NCBI GenBank assembly: GCA_932294295.1
Contig: OW028575.1
Span: 12,900,058 to 12,964,057, forward strand
Length of the DNA stretch: 64,000 bases
Direction of reading: 5' to 3'
Source of the DNA: Alitta virens
Taxonomy: Eukaryota > Annelida > Polychaeta > Phyllodocida > Nereididae
A program made the translations under genes and the position numbers. Every line of letters starts with the position of its first letter. The first letter of the stretch is position 1. Of the stretch, positions 1 through 62,900 are shown one piece after another. Under the pieces are notes generated by a model. It saw only the letters and a list, made by a program, of their open reading frames with translations, was not told where the DNA came from and searched no databases.

Positions 1-39
1 ATTCAGCCAGACCAGCATTCCTCCAGAGGAAGTACATAG
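1..39 (+). CDS. Possible C-terminal end of a plus-strand gene entering from the left
   Basis: Frame 1 is open from the window edge for 12 codons and ends in TAG at 37-39. The sequence then turns into T-rich, 3'UTR-like DNA. Twelve codons are too few to identify a protein, and an open stretch of this length is expected by chance. It is listed only because the following kilobase looks like an untranslated tail. Confidence 0.2.
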   Translation: MQPDQHSSRGST

Positions 40-1020
40 TTGCCAATTGAATTAAGCTGTAGTGATATCAGACATAGGCTAAGCCATATTTCACCCACAA
101 TTTCTGTTTTGACATTACGTGTGCATAACTGATCTGTTGAAAATGACACCTCTTTCATGGCAGGGGACAGAAATCGTTTTCAGAAATCCTTCATGAACAT
201 TTGACTTAGGCGAGGTTTACTGTACATACAATATACAGTGCCAGAGCATTGTGGATTTAAAAAGAATTTATTATTATTTCAGCTTATGGTCCAATTACTG
301 TCTCTGAAGTTGACTTACGGATGAAGATTTGATTGAGTGAATGGGACAAAAAAGATGCTGCATTTTACTTTGGATGAAAGTTTCTGCATTTGTTTATGAA
401 CTGTTATTTGATACTTCAATTTACTTTGTACTTATTAAAGAAGTAGCATTGTACTAGGCACAGTATTCTGTATTGTGGAAATAATTTGATGACAATCTAG
501 CCACTTTTTTGTATACATTTCAGAAATATTAGATACTGTGTATATAACTTGTTTAGCAAATTATATGGAATTTTTAGCAATTGTAGTTTAGAATCTTTTG
601 TTATAGCTTTCGTTTTATGATTCAATATTTGTTAATTTTATTGAATGAAACAAAACCTTTCCATACTGGGTATGGTGAAAATTTTCTATGGTTTTGGATA
701 ACATGTAAAATCATGTATTGTACTTAGATGTTGCATGATGTTACGTCTGTTTTTAGATGGTATTTTATGTTTTGGCAAAGACAGTAATTCTCTTTATTAC
801 TGGTGATTTTACTTTGTTTATGGTGTTGTTTTGGTCTGTATGTGCTGTGCATGTTTTGGTCTGAATGTTTTGTTTCGAGAGTTTGTTTTAGTTTGGCTCA
901 TGAAATCTGTTATAAGTTTTGTTAGATGACAGTTTACATTTTATGAAACTATTTTGTATGACTCCTGTACAGATGTATTTTTGACTGAGTATATAAAGTT
1001 TTATATATTTTATCCTGAAG
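40..1020 (+). other. Possible 3'UTR or intergenic DNA, T-rich
   Basis: There is no ORF of note. The stretch is T-rich on the plus strand, as many animal 3'UTRs are, with an ATTAAA at about 434 and an A/T-rich block at 990-1013. Assignment to a gene left of the window is inference. Confidence 0.25.
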
Positions 1021-1137
1021 CTTGTGGTTATTTTTGCCTCAAAGATTACTAAAAGTCTCAGACAGTGCGGGCTGTGAATTTCATCAATTGTTTAAAAGAA
1101 AAAAGTTTAAAAAAAATGACAGTAAACTTGTATTCGC

Positions 1138-1325
1138 AGCTTGGTGGCCTAATGGTTAAGGCATCAGCCAATTCCATATTGGCCAGCTCTGGTGAAGGTT
1201 TGGGATTTGAACCCATGGGATAAATAAATTTAATAGTGTGGACTCCAAGCCTTATCTCTTCGTTATGTCTGCCTCTGGCAGCTCCATTATCACTGATAAA
1301 TATGAAACAATATTTGATGGTTTTA
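1138..1325 (+). repeat. tRNA-derived SINE-like element, most complete copy
   Basis: The head resembles a tRNA promoter: box A-like TGGCCTAATGG at 1145-1155 and a box B-like segment around 1197-1213 ending in TTTGAACCC. About 25 bp later begins a tail (GTGTGGACTCCAAGCCTTA at 1236, then TTATGTCTGCCTCTGGCAGC at about 1263-1282) that recurs without the head at several other places in the window. Head plus tail is the layout of a tRNA-derived SINE. It does not fold convincingly as a working tRNA, because no acceptor stem pairs. Confidence 0.6.
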
Positions 1326-2095
1326 TTGTTTCAATAGATTGTTGGTTGGCAAGATTGTGAAGGCAACTCATGTTCAGTACTTGGAGCCAACCTATGACTG
1401 GACTGGTGCATATTCATGCATTTTGAAGTGTTGAGCTTTGAATGTGCCCATTGTTTGTGCTGCTGTTGATTGTTCTGATGTGTAACAACCTTTACAGGAT
1501 GTGCTTATGCAAAAATATGCATGGATCTCAATTTGGCAGCTTCTGTGGGGAATGAACTTTATTTGATGCTATAAGATATAGCTAATCCAGTTCTTATAGG
1601 GTACCAAGATCAGTTGAAGACCAGTGTTAGGGTTTTGAAGTGAGCTTCAATGAATAACTGCACAATTCAGTCCTTGATCCCTCAATTATTCAAACCTAGC
1701 CCCAAATGTGATTCTGATCTGCTTAACTCTGTCACTGCAGTATTTCTTACACAAAGTCAAACTCAGTGCATTTTTATTTTGGAAAGTTTTTATTGCTTTT
1801 TTATGTACATAAGAGAAGTTGTTTTGTAGTGAAGTAAGTCCCTGGTGTTTTAAGGAATTGTCTGAAATGAAAAGATGTAAAATATGCATTAATTGAAGGT
1901 TTCCAGTTTAGTTTCAAAAGCTGAAGTCCTACAATTGCCGGTTAGTAGAATGCGCAAATAAGATTTACTATTACTATTGTATTTAGTCCTGAAAATGACA
2001 TGAAGGTATTAGGTACCATATTTTCAAATTTTGGTTCTTTGCACAGAATCAACTGGATTCCCTACAACTTGGTATAGATCTGCAGTGCGACTTAC

Positions 2096-2407
2096 CTAGT
2101 AAGCACCATATTGGCTACCGTAGTTGGCACCATAACCCTGACCGGCATTGTATCCGTAGTTGTTACCGTTGTTTCCGTAGCTGGATGCAGAGTTGTCGTA
2201 CTCATTTCCACTGTGGGCATAGCTGCGTCCCTTGTTGCGGTAGTACTGTCCGTAGTTTCCGTAGTCGGCACCGTAACCAGCATCATACTTGTTGCCATAG
2301 TTGCTGCCATAGTTGGAAGCCTGCTGGCCATGGGGCTGGTAGTACTGGGAGCAGAGAGCCACAGCCACAAGGGCCAGGAGAAGAGCAGCAGAGAGAAGAC
2401 GAGCCAT
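2096..2407 (-). CDS. Small secreted Gly/Tyr/Asn-rich protein, 103 aa
   Basis: An N-terminal signal peptide of about 19 residues (MARLLSAALLLALVAVALC) is followed by a mature chain of about 84 residues built from irregular GYG, NYG and SYG units. It is very rich in Tyr, Gly and Asn, with no Cys and no recognisable fold. Such chains occur among invertebrate cuticle, shell-matrix, silk-like and antimicrobial Gly/Tyr-rich proteins; I cannot choose between these. An in-frame ATG exists at 2455, but it lies only about 10 bp past the TATA box, upstream of the expected transcription start, and the signal peptide starts at the second Met, so 2407 is the chosen start. Codons are strongly C/G-ending in an AT-rich region, which fits high expression. 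The stop codon TAG abuts a perfect donor (TAG|GTAAGT), so the 3'UTR probably continues in another exon at lower coordinates; an AATAAA at 1772-1777 on this strand is one candidate end. Confidence 0.8.
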   Translation of the reverse strand: MARLLSAALLLALVAVALCSQYYQPHGQQASNYGSNYGNKYDAGYGADYGNYGQYYRNKGRSYAHSGNEYDNSASSYGNNGNNYGYNAGQGYGANYGSQYGAY

Positions 2408-2464
2408 GGTAGTGTTTGAGTTGCTGATGCAGATGAACTGATGAGGAGCTACCATCTCCTGCCA

Positions 2465-2472
2465 CTTATATA
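2465..2472 (-). promoter_or_regulatory. TATA box of the Gly/Tyr-rich protein gene
   Basis: The minus strand reads TATATAAG here, 58 bp upstream of the chosen ATG. With the usual spacing of 25-30 bp, transcription would start at about 2435-2440, giving a 5'UTR of about 30 nt and excluding the upstream ATG at 2455. Confidence 0.7.
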
Positions 2473-3865
2473 CTGCTGTGGCCTTGCCTTGTGGGCCTGT
2501 TCACTGTCACCTGAATAGCTTAACCACTGGTCAGTGGGACAGAACTGGACCATTGGTCCACTTTGAGCAAGTGGCTCCAGGTGCTACCAGTAGGTCCATA
2601 CTAAAAAGGAAAATTAGGGCAACCTGCAACAGGAACCCTCATACCGAATAATCATGCAGAGTGACCTTAGCTTCTGTTTATGCTCCAACATCCACTATAG
2701 CAGTCAACCATGAACATGTGCTTTGATTCACCTTTCTTGACTGGCAATACTTGTTTTAGCAATGGCTTAATAATTAGATTTTACAATCAGAGCATAGATA
2801 TAGGGGTAATGAATTGAAATTCTTGTTTAAAAAAGTTGCAAACGAATTGGTTTACACAATTGCAAATAAAAAATCTATTGCACATTGGTGCACCTTCTCA
2901 ATTGTTAAACATGTATGAAGAGATGCTTATATTTTATTTTAATGTGGCGAGGTTAAATTAAACAGATGTTGATTTATTCATATTCATCAATAAAATGTAG
3001 AATGGCAGTTACAGAGTGCTGTACTGCAGCTTGCATGGATGACTTTCGTGGTCATAAAAAACAGATCAAACTGTGCTGAGCTGACCAACAATTGAATGTC
3101 ACATGACCAAAGACCACTCCATCTTTGCACGTGCCATTTCGGGCATGGAAGACTAATTAATATGCGGGTCATAAAATACTGTGAATGACAGCAATAAATT
3201 CCTGCATGTCCATTGTCCTATGTTGCATTGTGTAATATATGGAGTGGTCATTTAGTGCATCCAGGAAGCTTCTGATGAAAATACAGATGGATGGTGCAGT
3301 TGGTACAGTGATTTTATTGTGTAAGAGTAAAAACTGAATGGTGAGTCATATTATTATGTATTTTAATAAAGATTTTAATGAAAATTTATTATCTAAAACG
3401 AATACTTATTAAGTCAAGCAACTCAACAAGAACATAAACAGGGCTGTGTCCACCCTAAGTGAACCAGCCAATAACATTCAAATAGCAGACCATTGGTAAG
3501 AGTTTGTTGTAAAAGCTAGAGCACAAGCTGGAATCAGGTAGTTGTAGATGTGAATCTAATGTGAATCTTTGAATAAACTATACACTGGATTAAAAGCACA
3601 CTGCGAAGTAAAGCCTTGTGTTTGTATTCTTTACAATATCACAATATGTTCCATTTTAGGTATCCGCCAGTTAGTTATGATTATCCTAGGACCTGTACAA
3701 ATCACATATTTTAGTGTTATTTTGTACAAATCACTGCAACATAGTTCACTTGTCTGCACCTTGGAGGAACCGGAGTTCAGCTCCCAGGCATCGTTATTAT
3801 ATTAACCTGATTGAGCTGAGGAGTCCTTGGCATGAGCCATGAGACTGAATGGTGTTGCTGGACTA

Positions 3866-4010
3866 TAAGCGATAAAGGAAGGAAAGAGGAAGGAAAGAAG
3901 GCAGAAAGGAATGAAGTAATGAAATAATGGAATGAAGTAATTAAGGAAGGAAATAAAGATGTAATAAAGGAAAGGAGGATGTTATGAATGAAGTTATGAA
4001 GTTATTATCA
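3866..4010 (+). repeat. Purine-rich degenerate GGAA/GAAT simple repeat
   Basis: Nearly 150 bp are almost all purine plus scattered T, made of degenerate AAGGAAGG, GAAATAATG and GAATGAAG units. It is low-complexity sequence with no coding potential. Confidence 0.6.
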
Positions 4011-4020
4011 TTAGTGCACT

Positions 4021-4050
4021 GGTGAACCCAAGCCTTATCATCTCATCCAG
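4021..4050 (+). repeat. Fragment of the dispersed SINE tail
   Basis: It contains CCAAGCCTTATCATCTCATC, which matches the tail at 1236, 16948 and 22200. Only the first half of the tail is recognisable. Confidence 0.4.
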
Positions 4051-4314
4051 TTTAGGTCGCTGGGTTATAATCGACACAACCCGAGCCACTGGATATCAAC
4101 ATGTAACAGAACTAAAATACAGTGGCAGTTTACTTTATAAAATGTTGCCAGTATTTGAATACGGTGTGCAGTGCTACCTCAGTCTTGATCATGACAAAAA
4201 ACAGCTTTACCGTCATTGTCACCATCTGCACTGTGCGTGCCTTGTATTTGCAAACTTAAATTTGTAAATGGACAATGAATGAAAGACCAAATCCGGTGTA
4301 ATGTTCATTAGATT

Positions 4315-4320
4315 TTTATT
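4315..4320 (-). terminator. Candidate polyadenylation signal for WDFY3
   Basis: AATAAA lies on the minus strand, with T-rich sequence further downstream. From here to the WDFY3 stop is AT-rich DNA without recognisable repeats, as expected of a long 3'UTR. Other AATAAA hexamers occur nearer the stop, so the site is a guess. Confidence 0.25.
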
Positions 4321-7300
4321 CAGGACATTGATAGTTGTCATATCCAGAACACACAATACAGAATGACGTCATCCTATCATTATATTTACAACAAACTAAT
4401 GAATTGTGGAAGAAGCTACCAAGCGTGTAACTTAAAATACTCCATCTGTAGTCTCACATGTACACGACCTACAAGCTAATGTATCACAATTGCAAACATT
4501 ATTTAATTCTCACAATTTCATCAATTCAGTGGTCATACAGAGCTATTTAATACAGAGCTATTAAACTGATGAGTATAAGCCCATAGAATTGGTAAAGTGT
4601 ATTATGCACCCCATTTGAAAGTCAAACAACACAGGAACTAAATTTGAGCCACATGGAATGAAGTTTTAAGAAATGTTTTAAGCTTCAATGCTCAAAATAA
4701 CACTAATAATTTAGAGAATGACATTAAAAATGTATATCGGGTTAACTACTAGGCCTTTGAAATTTGGTTCAAATTTCAGAAATTACCTCGGTTAGAAATT
4801 ACTGGTTTTGTGAATAAACTAATTCGTCGAGGGAATTGATGGTTTATTGAACTTATTCAGCTTATTCAAATGAAGTAAAAAACTGCACAAAGCTAGCTAA
4901 CAATTGTACACATCTGCTCTCATTGCATAGACTACTCTTTGAATTATACTGGCTAATAAATATATTGTCTAACGTTTGGTAGATATATTTTCTGTGATCA
5001 CTGGTACTCACCATGTCTAAAACTGATTGCTCTAATGTCAGTTATAAACAGAAACAGCAAGATTGCTTAACTAAGTCACCAGTTTGAATCTTAGAATTTG
5101 AGAACGTTTAGTTGTATTAAACTTAAAGAGCAATTCGACTATGAATTAATTGAATTGCGTCATCTTCAAACAATATTAATTTATTTCTTGCAGCCTACTA
5201 AGTACTGACCCCCAGTGTTAACTGTCCGACCTCCTGAGGTCACCAGATGTGCCGCCTCAATTGACTGCATTAAATAAAACCTGCACTACCTAACATTGGT
5301 CACTGGTCTCGCCAGGCTGGATTTGTTTAACATCATTTCTAGCTTTTCTCGTGATTATTCCTTGATGACTTTAAATTCAAGACATATCACACAGCCATGA
5401 AAACGGGGACTAGCTACAGTGATGCTCATTTTATAAACTCTCATATTCAGACAACACATATGGGGTTAACTTTCAGTTATGATTCAATCCAATTATGGTT
5501 ATTTGTGGGTTTAAAAAATAAATAAAAAAAATTTACCCTAGAAACTAGAGAAAGAATTACCTATTAACATACTTCAGTTCCCATCGTTTAATTGCACTAC
5601 ATCGTGCTAGATCTGTGATGTGGTTTGCTATACAAAACAGACTAACAAAAGAAAATAAGGGACCAATTGATGTTCACAACAATTACGTAAAACTGTATAC
5701 TCTAAGGAATACCTTCATGTGTATATACAATGTAATGATTTGTAAGCGATACATGGCGGCCTTAAAAAGGATGATATGCAAAGGTCATCTTCACATAACT
5801 ATGCAGCCATAACATGGCAAATTAATCAGCACCATTCACAACTTAAATAACAAGAAAACCCAAAAATATAACCAAAATATGACAATTTCCTTTGATCATC
5901 TGAATGAGCCAAAGACAAAAAATAAACCAAATTATTTTTCAACTGAAATTAGTGAAATATTTATCTTTTGGTCATTTTCTAGTACTGTAGTACAACTACC
6001 AGTGTTATAATATTTTCAAATTTTTTTTATTAATTTTTTTTTTTAGCAAAATAAACTCAACTTTAACTTGAAGCAATACCCGTGCACAGTGCTTCATGTA
6101 CAGAAACTTATTCACCATCAATCACTACATATAAGTTATAACCTATTGTCGGACAAAACGACAAATTGTTGGCATCCAACAGCAAGCAAAATATTGCTCA
6201 GCAAAACAAAAATCCAAACAATTTTGGGACTAAGTTAAAATGAAACAATCAAACAATGAGTTACTTACAATCACTGAAAGATGTACAATTATAAAATACA
6301 AGGTCATACAAGGTCGTACAAAGTCAGCTATTTATGCCCTCACTATCTTAGATATACTCTTACGATATATACATTTCACAGACTAGCTATTGCACTGAAA
6401 AGACGTTTCAATACCAACAAAGATAAAATTGCCACAGTTCACAGAACCAAGAAGAAATTAGTTTCCTCCACAAAATTATAGATAAACTAATCAACAAGAT
6501 ATATAATATATTATGTCATACATTAGTTACATCAACTAGCTTGACATCTCAGGATAACCTAAGTAATCCATAGCATGCACTAAACTGCTCATTTTTTAAC
6601 ATTAAATATTAAATATACAGCTAAATCACATTTAATTCACATACAACATGACACCCAAGCGTATTATCAATATACATTATGTACAAATTCTTCCCCAGCC
6701 TGTTAACAACTATATCAATAAAAGCTATACATTCATAATATCAATTTGCGGTCAACATTATTACGTTATCATTTCTTATCCAATATATATATAATAAAAT
6801 TGAGTAAATATATTTATAAATACCATATTATTTCATACATGACATGCACATATTCCCAAGCGTTCAAGTACTTCTCTAAATATACAAGAAATTATTGTCA
6901 CTTCGCACCTAGCAATAAAACTAAAGAGAGCCTGCTCCTATTAATCAAATAACAGATAATATATTCCATAAATAATTAAATTATTCACTAAGTAGGACAT
7001 ATAACGTAGCGTCATACACTGTATCGTCTTGGCAATCAAACTTACAGATTAATACAAACAGGATTATGCTTTCAAAGTGAAAAAAACAACCTATCCTATA
7101 CAATCAATCACTACATGGGACAAAAATTAACTATGTATAACAGCTTTTATTTTAACTACTAAACATCCTCTATGGATGCCTCCTCATTAAACGATGTTTT
7201 CTCCATTTTCTAAAACTACATTCGCATGAATCACATTACACATGATAGTCAATTAGTCAATTGTTTTAATTACACCTTTACAGTTTTCGCCTATCTTCCT

Positions 7301-8201
7301 CCTGCTAAGAGTAGTTCTAAGTTAATTGCGCATAAAATCGTTACCATTATTATCTTTATTGTTCTATTTTATTAAAAAATAGCAACACAACCTACAAGAG
7401 CACAGCCTCGAATTGTACATTATTTTTGGCGACCGATTCAGACTGCAGTTTACTTTTCTGTACAAAATTTACAAAGAAATATACACAGGCTGAAGTAAAA
7501 GATGTTCCGGACAATAACAGACAATATAAACTATTCACCGATTCCCTATACACAATATAGAAACTAATTAGGTGCTATAAATCATAAAGGAATTACCCCA
7601 TGTGCAATTTGGGAGTCTAACCCCTACATCCTAGCATTAGAGGACGCCATTGTCCCATGTTAATGAACCTTAGGCAACTTTCTCACAACCAAGTCCTTTG
7701 CTTGCGCTCTACCCTGTTTGTACATTTGCAGTTGACTGCTTGGACCTTCCTACCAACTAAAGTCAAAATAGCCAAATTATGCAAGCCATGACAAGCAGAA
7801 CTGAGTGTTAATCATAAAACCCTGAACTTATCATTAGATTCAAGCGAAATATTTGAGCTTTGCAAGCGGTATCATTACACAACGAACAGTGACAAATATT
7901 CTGTATTATCACGCACCACATGTGACTCCCAGTTGCATCACACTAAAACAATATTGTGTTTGTTACACTCAGTAAATGTTTCAAACTGTCAGTCAGTATG
8001 TATATAATGACCCAAATTAATTCCATTTTTTCACTCTTAAAAGGTTTCCACAAGCATTCAATCACCTCTCTAGGCACGCACTTCACACCAGTCCGTTCCT
8101 GAAGCCGATAGACAGTCCCACCTCCGAATCTACTGAGGAAGGATGTCCGTAGGCACGATACTCTTAATGAATCCCTCGATTTGCCTAAGGTTCAGTGATT
8201 G
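4321..8201 (-). other. Probable WDFY3 3'UTR and flanking AT-rich DNA
   Basis: It starts immediately after the TAG of WDFY3. No ORF has coding character and no dispersed repeat was recognised. How much of it is transcribed cannot be told from the sequence. Confidence 0.4.
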
Positions 8202-59503
<51,302 letters not shown>

Positions 59504-62500
59504 CTGCAAGGAAATGAACACATATTAGAATTGTTTATGATGCAATTTACTTATTACAGATTTCAAAAGAAGTGACATTGTCTGGTATGCTAGACAGTAT
59601 TGGGAAAGCAAAAGGCTAAAAAACAAGTAAATGCTTGCTTAGATATAAATAGATTTTTTTTTTGTAGGAGATGCATAACTGTCACACAAAAAGTCTGTGC
59701 AAGATCCATAGAAGGAGTTGATTAAATCAGCTGAAAGATCTATACATGATGACGAGCAGGTGTCTCTGTCCAACAAGATTTGGACTCCAACACAGGACAT
59801 TATTGGCCAACAAGATTTGAAGGTTACACAGCTTAGACAAATGATAAATGAAATTAATTTTTTTGAAGAAGCACATTATCATTGTTCGGAGATTCATTGA
59901 TGGCAAATTCGATCATGAGCACAGACCACATTATAACCTTGTTATTTGCATTCAATGTTTATGTACTGCCTAGACACACAACTGAAATAAGAAACAAAAG
60001 TATCAAATCAACAAGGTCAGTCTGATAGATCTATATTTGTGGTAAAACTCCATTATTATCTCACAGGCCCTGAAAAAACTATCTGGAAAGATAACATGTG
60101 AAAATTCCACTACCTGAAATTTCAATTAACATTTTAAAAACCCATTTACCAGCTCAAGCCAAGCAGCTTATTTGCAGCAATTTTCTCCCCCATTAAAATG
60201 CTATTGCTCATCTGCTGTCACACAACCGACTAATAGTCCATGAAATCATCTTGCATTAAAGGAAAATTGTGCTTCTTAATTTTATTCAAAGCAGCAAGAT
60301 GAGTTCTTTAAAGGTTCCTAAATCATGTAAAGGAGTACACATTATGATATTCAGGATTGAATATGCACAGATTACCACTTTGTATACAGTGTACTGCAAT
60401 AATCAATTAGTACCATGATCAGAGGTCACACTAATTTGCAAATTTGCCATAATTGCAGCCCATATGCAACTAATTGCATTATATTTGCAAAGATGTGCAT
60501 CCAAGGGCCCATAATGCCCCACATCACATTCCTAAATAGTTTTCACACAACCACATATTTACCAGCTCCGGAATTTCCTAAAAAAATGGATCAATCTACA
60601 TTGAGAATCCTTGTTTTGATCCACAATTTCAAGGGCATCGACAGTATTTTCGACACATTTCTACTCTATAAACTGCGAAATCTCACTATCAGGTCATGTG
60701 ACTGAGTGAGTATGGTTAAATTCAGACTGGAATAGCATGGAATAGAATAGAATAGAACACGCCGTCAGAAGCAATATAGACGATACTGGGATTTCCCTCA
60801 TACTGACACATCATTCATATTGCGCCTTTTGGGAACTTGATTGTTTTCTTAGCGTGTACTGTTCAATATGACAATACATTGATGCAAAAATATATATCCA
60901 GTCAGTTTAGTACACGTCCTGACAACTCAGAAAAGTCAAGAGTGAGGATAAAACATTAGAAATGAATCTGAATGACCATGTGACCATTACAGTGGTCCTG
61001 ATTGTGGACCATATGCAAAAGTCTGCAATAAAGCCTGTTAAGAAAAAGAAAGGGGGAAATAACACTCCGCAATTGACACTATCCATCTTTTCCAATTACT
61101 CTTTTGCCAACGAACAGGTGTATATTATTCTTGTCAAATTACAGGAATACCTCCCACCAAATAACAGCAGAATAATAATGACTGCCAGTGACAGCATCTT
61201 TTTCCTGCTACTATTAGAAAATACTTAGCATTTTTCTCCATACATCTGAGCTCTAAGGAGTTTGGCAAGCACATTGCAGCCTCCTGAAACTAAATAGCTC
61301 CAAATGCCAGTCATTTGTATGAGGAGCAAACAACACATGAGCTATGGCTTTCTAGCCCTTGCAAAATGTGTGGCTCCCTGTGCTTCAAACCCTTCAGATT
61401 GGGTGAAGAGCATGTCTGTGTTTATGGAATCATTCAAGACCAGTATGGAACGGAATTGAATTTTGGAACATTCAGCCTTATAGCAGTAAGAATTGCAAAA
61501 CAAAAGAGGCACACTCCAGTGTGACAAACAATGCATATATTTCAGGGGGACAAACACAATACCAACACGACAAATCAAATATTTACAACACATTGCACCA
61601 TCTATGGGTATTTTTCCAATACCCAGGAATTACACTATTCAATCCAGCTTTCGTTCCAATCCAAAATAACCATAATAGTGGGTTGACCTTCTAAATAGAT
61701 CTTTTATTTAATAGGTTTTAGTAGCCTAAATTGCTTAACTTCTGAATTTGTGGTACTGGATACAGCTCGAACTAAAGGTTGGTGGTCTTTATCATCTTAA
61801 TAGTGGGGTGATCTGATAGAAGGGCTGAACTGTTTTTCTCAGATTTAATAAAGGCTTCTACTTATGGATTAAATAACAAAACAAAACAACAATTGCAGAA
61901 TAGAAGACCAGGCTCAGTGCACTTGGCAGTACTTTACAGGAGGGCATGACGATGGCATGAATTAGTCATCTCTGAACTCCAACAAAACACAACAATACAC
62001 TTCCTCGTCTTCTACACTCTAGACAGAATCTTAGCATCCATTTCAGTCATCCTGTAATATTTTAAAAAGTATTGAGGGACTTTCCAAGCTTTCTGTGATA
62101 ACAAGACAGGAATAACTACAAGCATTATCACTTTCACTATAAAACTTTAAATATTACTATCTTTCTCGACTTTACTGGGCTGTATTAAGATTCCTCTGCA
62201 CGATCTTACACCCAATTCTTGCATGGTAATCACTTCCTTTGCTTTTTTAGCCAAGGTCAACAGGAGCTATAACTGAGCAACGTCAGCGATAAATCTTCTA
62301 CGCTTTGCAGACAAAAAAAAAAAGTCCTTAAAAAATCCAAGGACGATAGAATAGATTTTATATCTGTAGATATAAAAGTATTTCTAACCAGGAACTGTGC
62401 ATCACAGTTGTGACTATACACAATAAGGGGGTAAATCAAAAGAACCAAATGTTTCACTTGCAACCATCTCAGCTGGATGGAACACAACGTTAAAAAAAAA

Positions 62501-62539
62501 AAGCACAGTTGTAAAGTCTTGTTTCCTTTATTATTTCTG
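59504..62539. other. Part of the WDFY3 5' intron with no gene seen
   Basis: I searched the minus strand for the roughly 100 N-terminal residues of WDFY3 that precede E1 and found no match. Plus-strand ORFs here (for example 61315-61524) have no coding character that I can support. Confidence 0.5.
60737..60758 (+). repeat. (GAATA)n short tandem repeat
   Basis: About four units of AATAG/GAATA. Confidence 0.6.
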
Positions 62540-62554
62540 TCATTAGCAAAGATT

Positions 62555-62900
62555 TTAATAGGATGCCACGGTCTAATGGTTTCAAAGTCGTTTGCTTGCT
62601 AATCATGATCGAGGTAGCAGGTTGGAAATTATTATCCCCACCATGACATAGAGGAGGTAGGCAGGTCCGCCTTTAACCATTGCCTCACCTTATCAGGTGT
62701 ATTGGGTACCTGGCAAGAGGCAACCACAATGACAATGGTGTGAGCTCTTAAGCCATTATGGTTAACCCATTGTTCATCCATGCTCAAGGCTGAATATTCT
62801 CAGGAGTTAATAAGAAAGGCCAGATTGGCTTGGTGTAATCATAAAGTCAGCAGAATGCGTTTAGTGGCCATGTTCCATGTATTGGCGACTGTAAACCCAT
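62555..62900 (+). repeat. tRNA-derived SINE-like element with a different tail
   Basis: The head has box A-like GGTCTAATGGTT (62570-62581) and a weak box B-like GCAGGTTGGAAATT (62617-62630). The body contains CCTCACCTTATCAGGTGTAT and GGGTACCTGGCAAGAGG. The tail differs from that of the SINE at 1138, so this is a separate family. Confidence 0.5.

Larger units (their letters stand above)
2473..4314. other. Intergenic DNA with no gene seen
   Basis: The stretch next to 2473 is presumably upstream control sequence of the Gly/Tyr-rich gene. Beyond it no ORF has coding character. A purine-rich simple stretch and a fragment of the dispersed SINE tail are listed separately. Confidence 0.5.

Noticed and set aside
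1138..1215. Possible functional tRNA gene
   Set aside because: Box A and B-like sequences exist, but there is no pairing acceptor stem or anticodon arm, and the downstream tail is a dispersed repeat; it is a SINE.
2111..2419. Plus-strand open frames over the Gly/Tyr-rich gene
   Set aside because: They are antisense shadows of a GC-biased, repetitive CDS; the minus-strand frame has a signal peptide, a TATA box and a stop at a donor.
61315..61524. Plus-strand 69-codon frame with two CxxC-like Cys groups
   Set aside because: The Cys spacing looked zinc-finger-like at first, but there is no complete motif, no splice context and no homology that I recognise.
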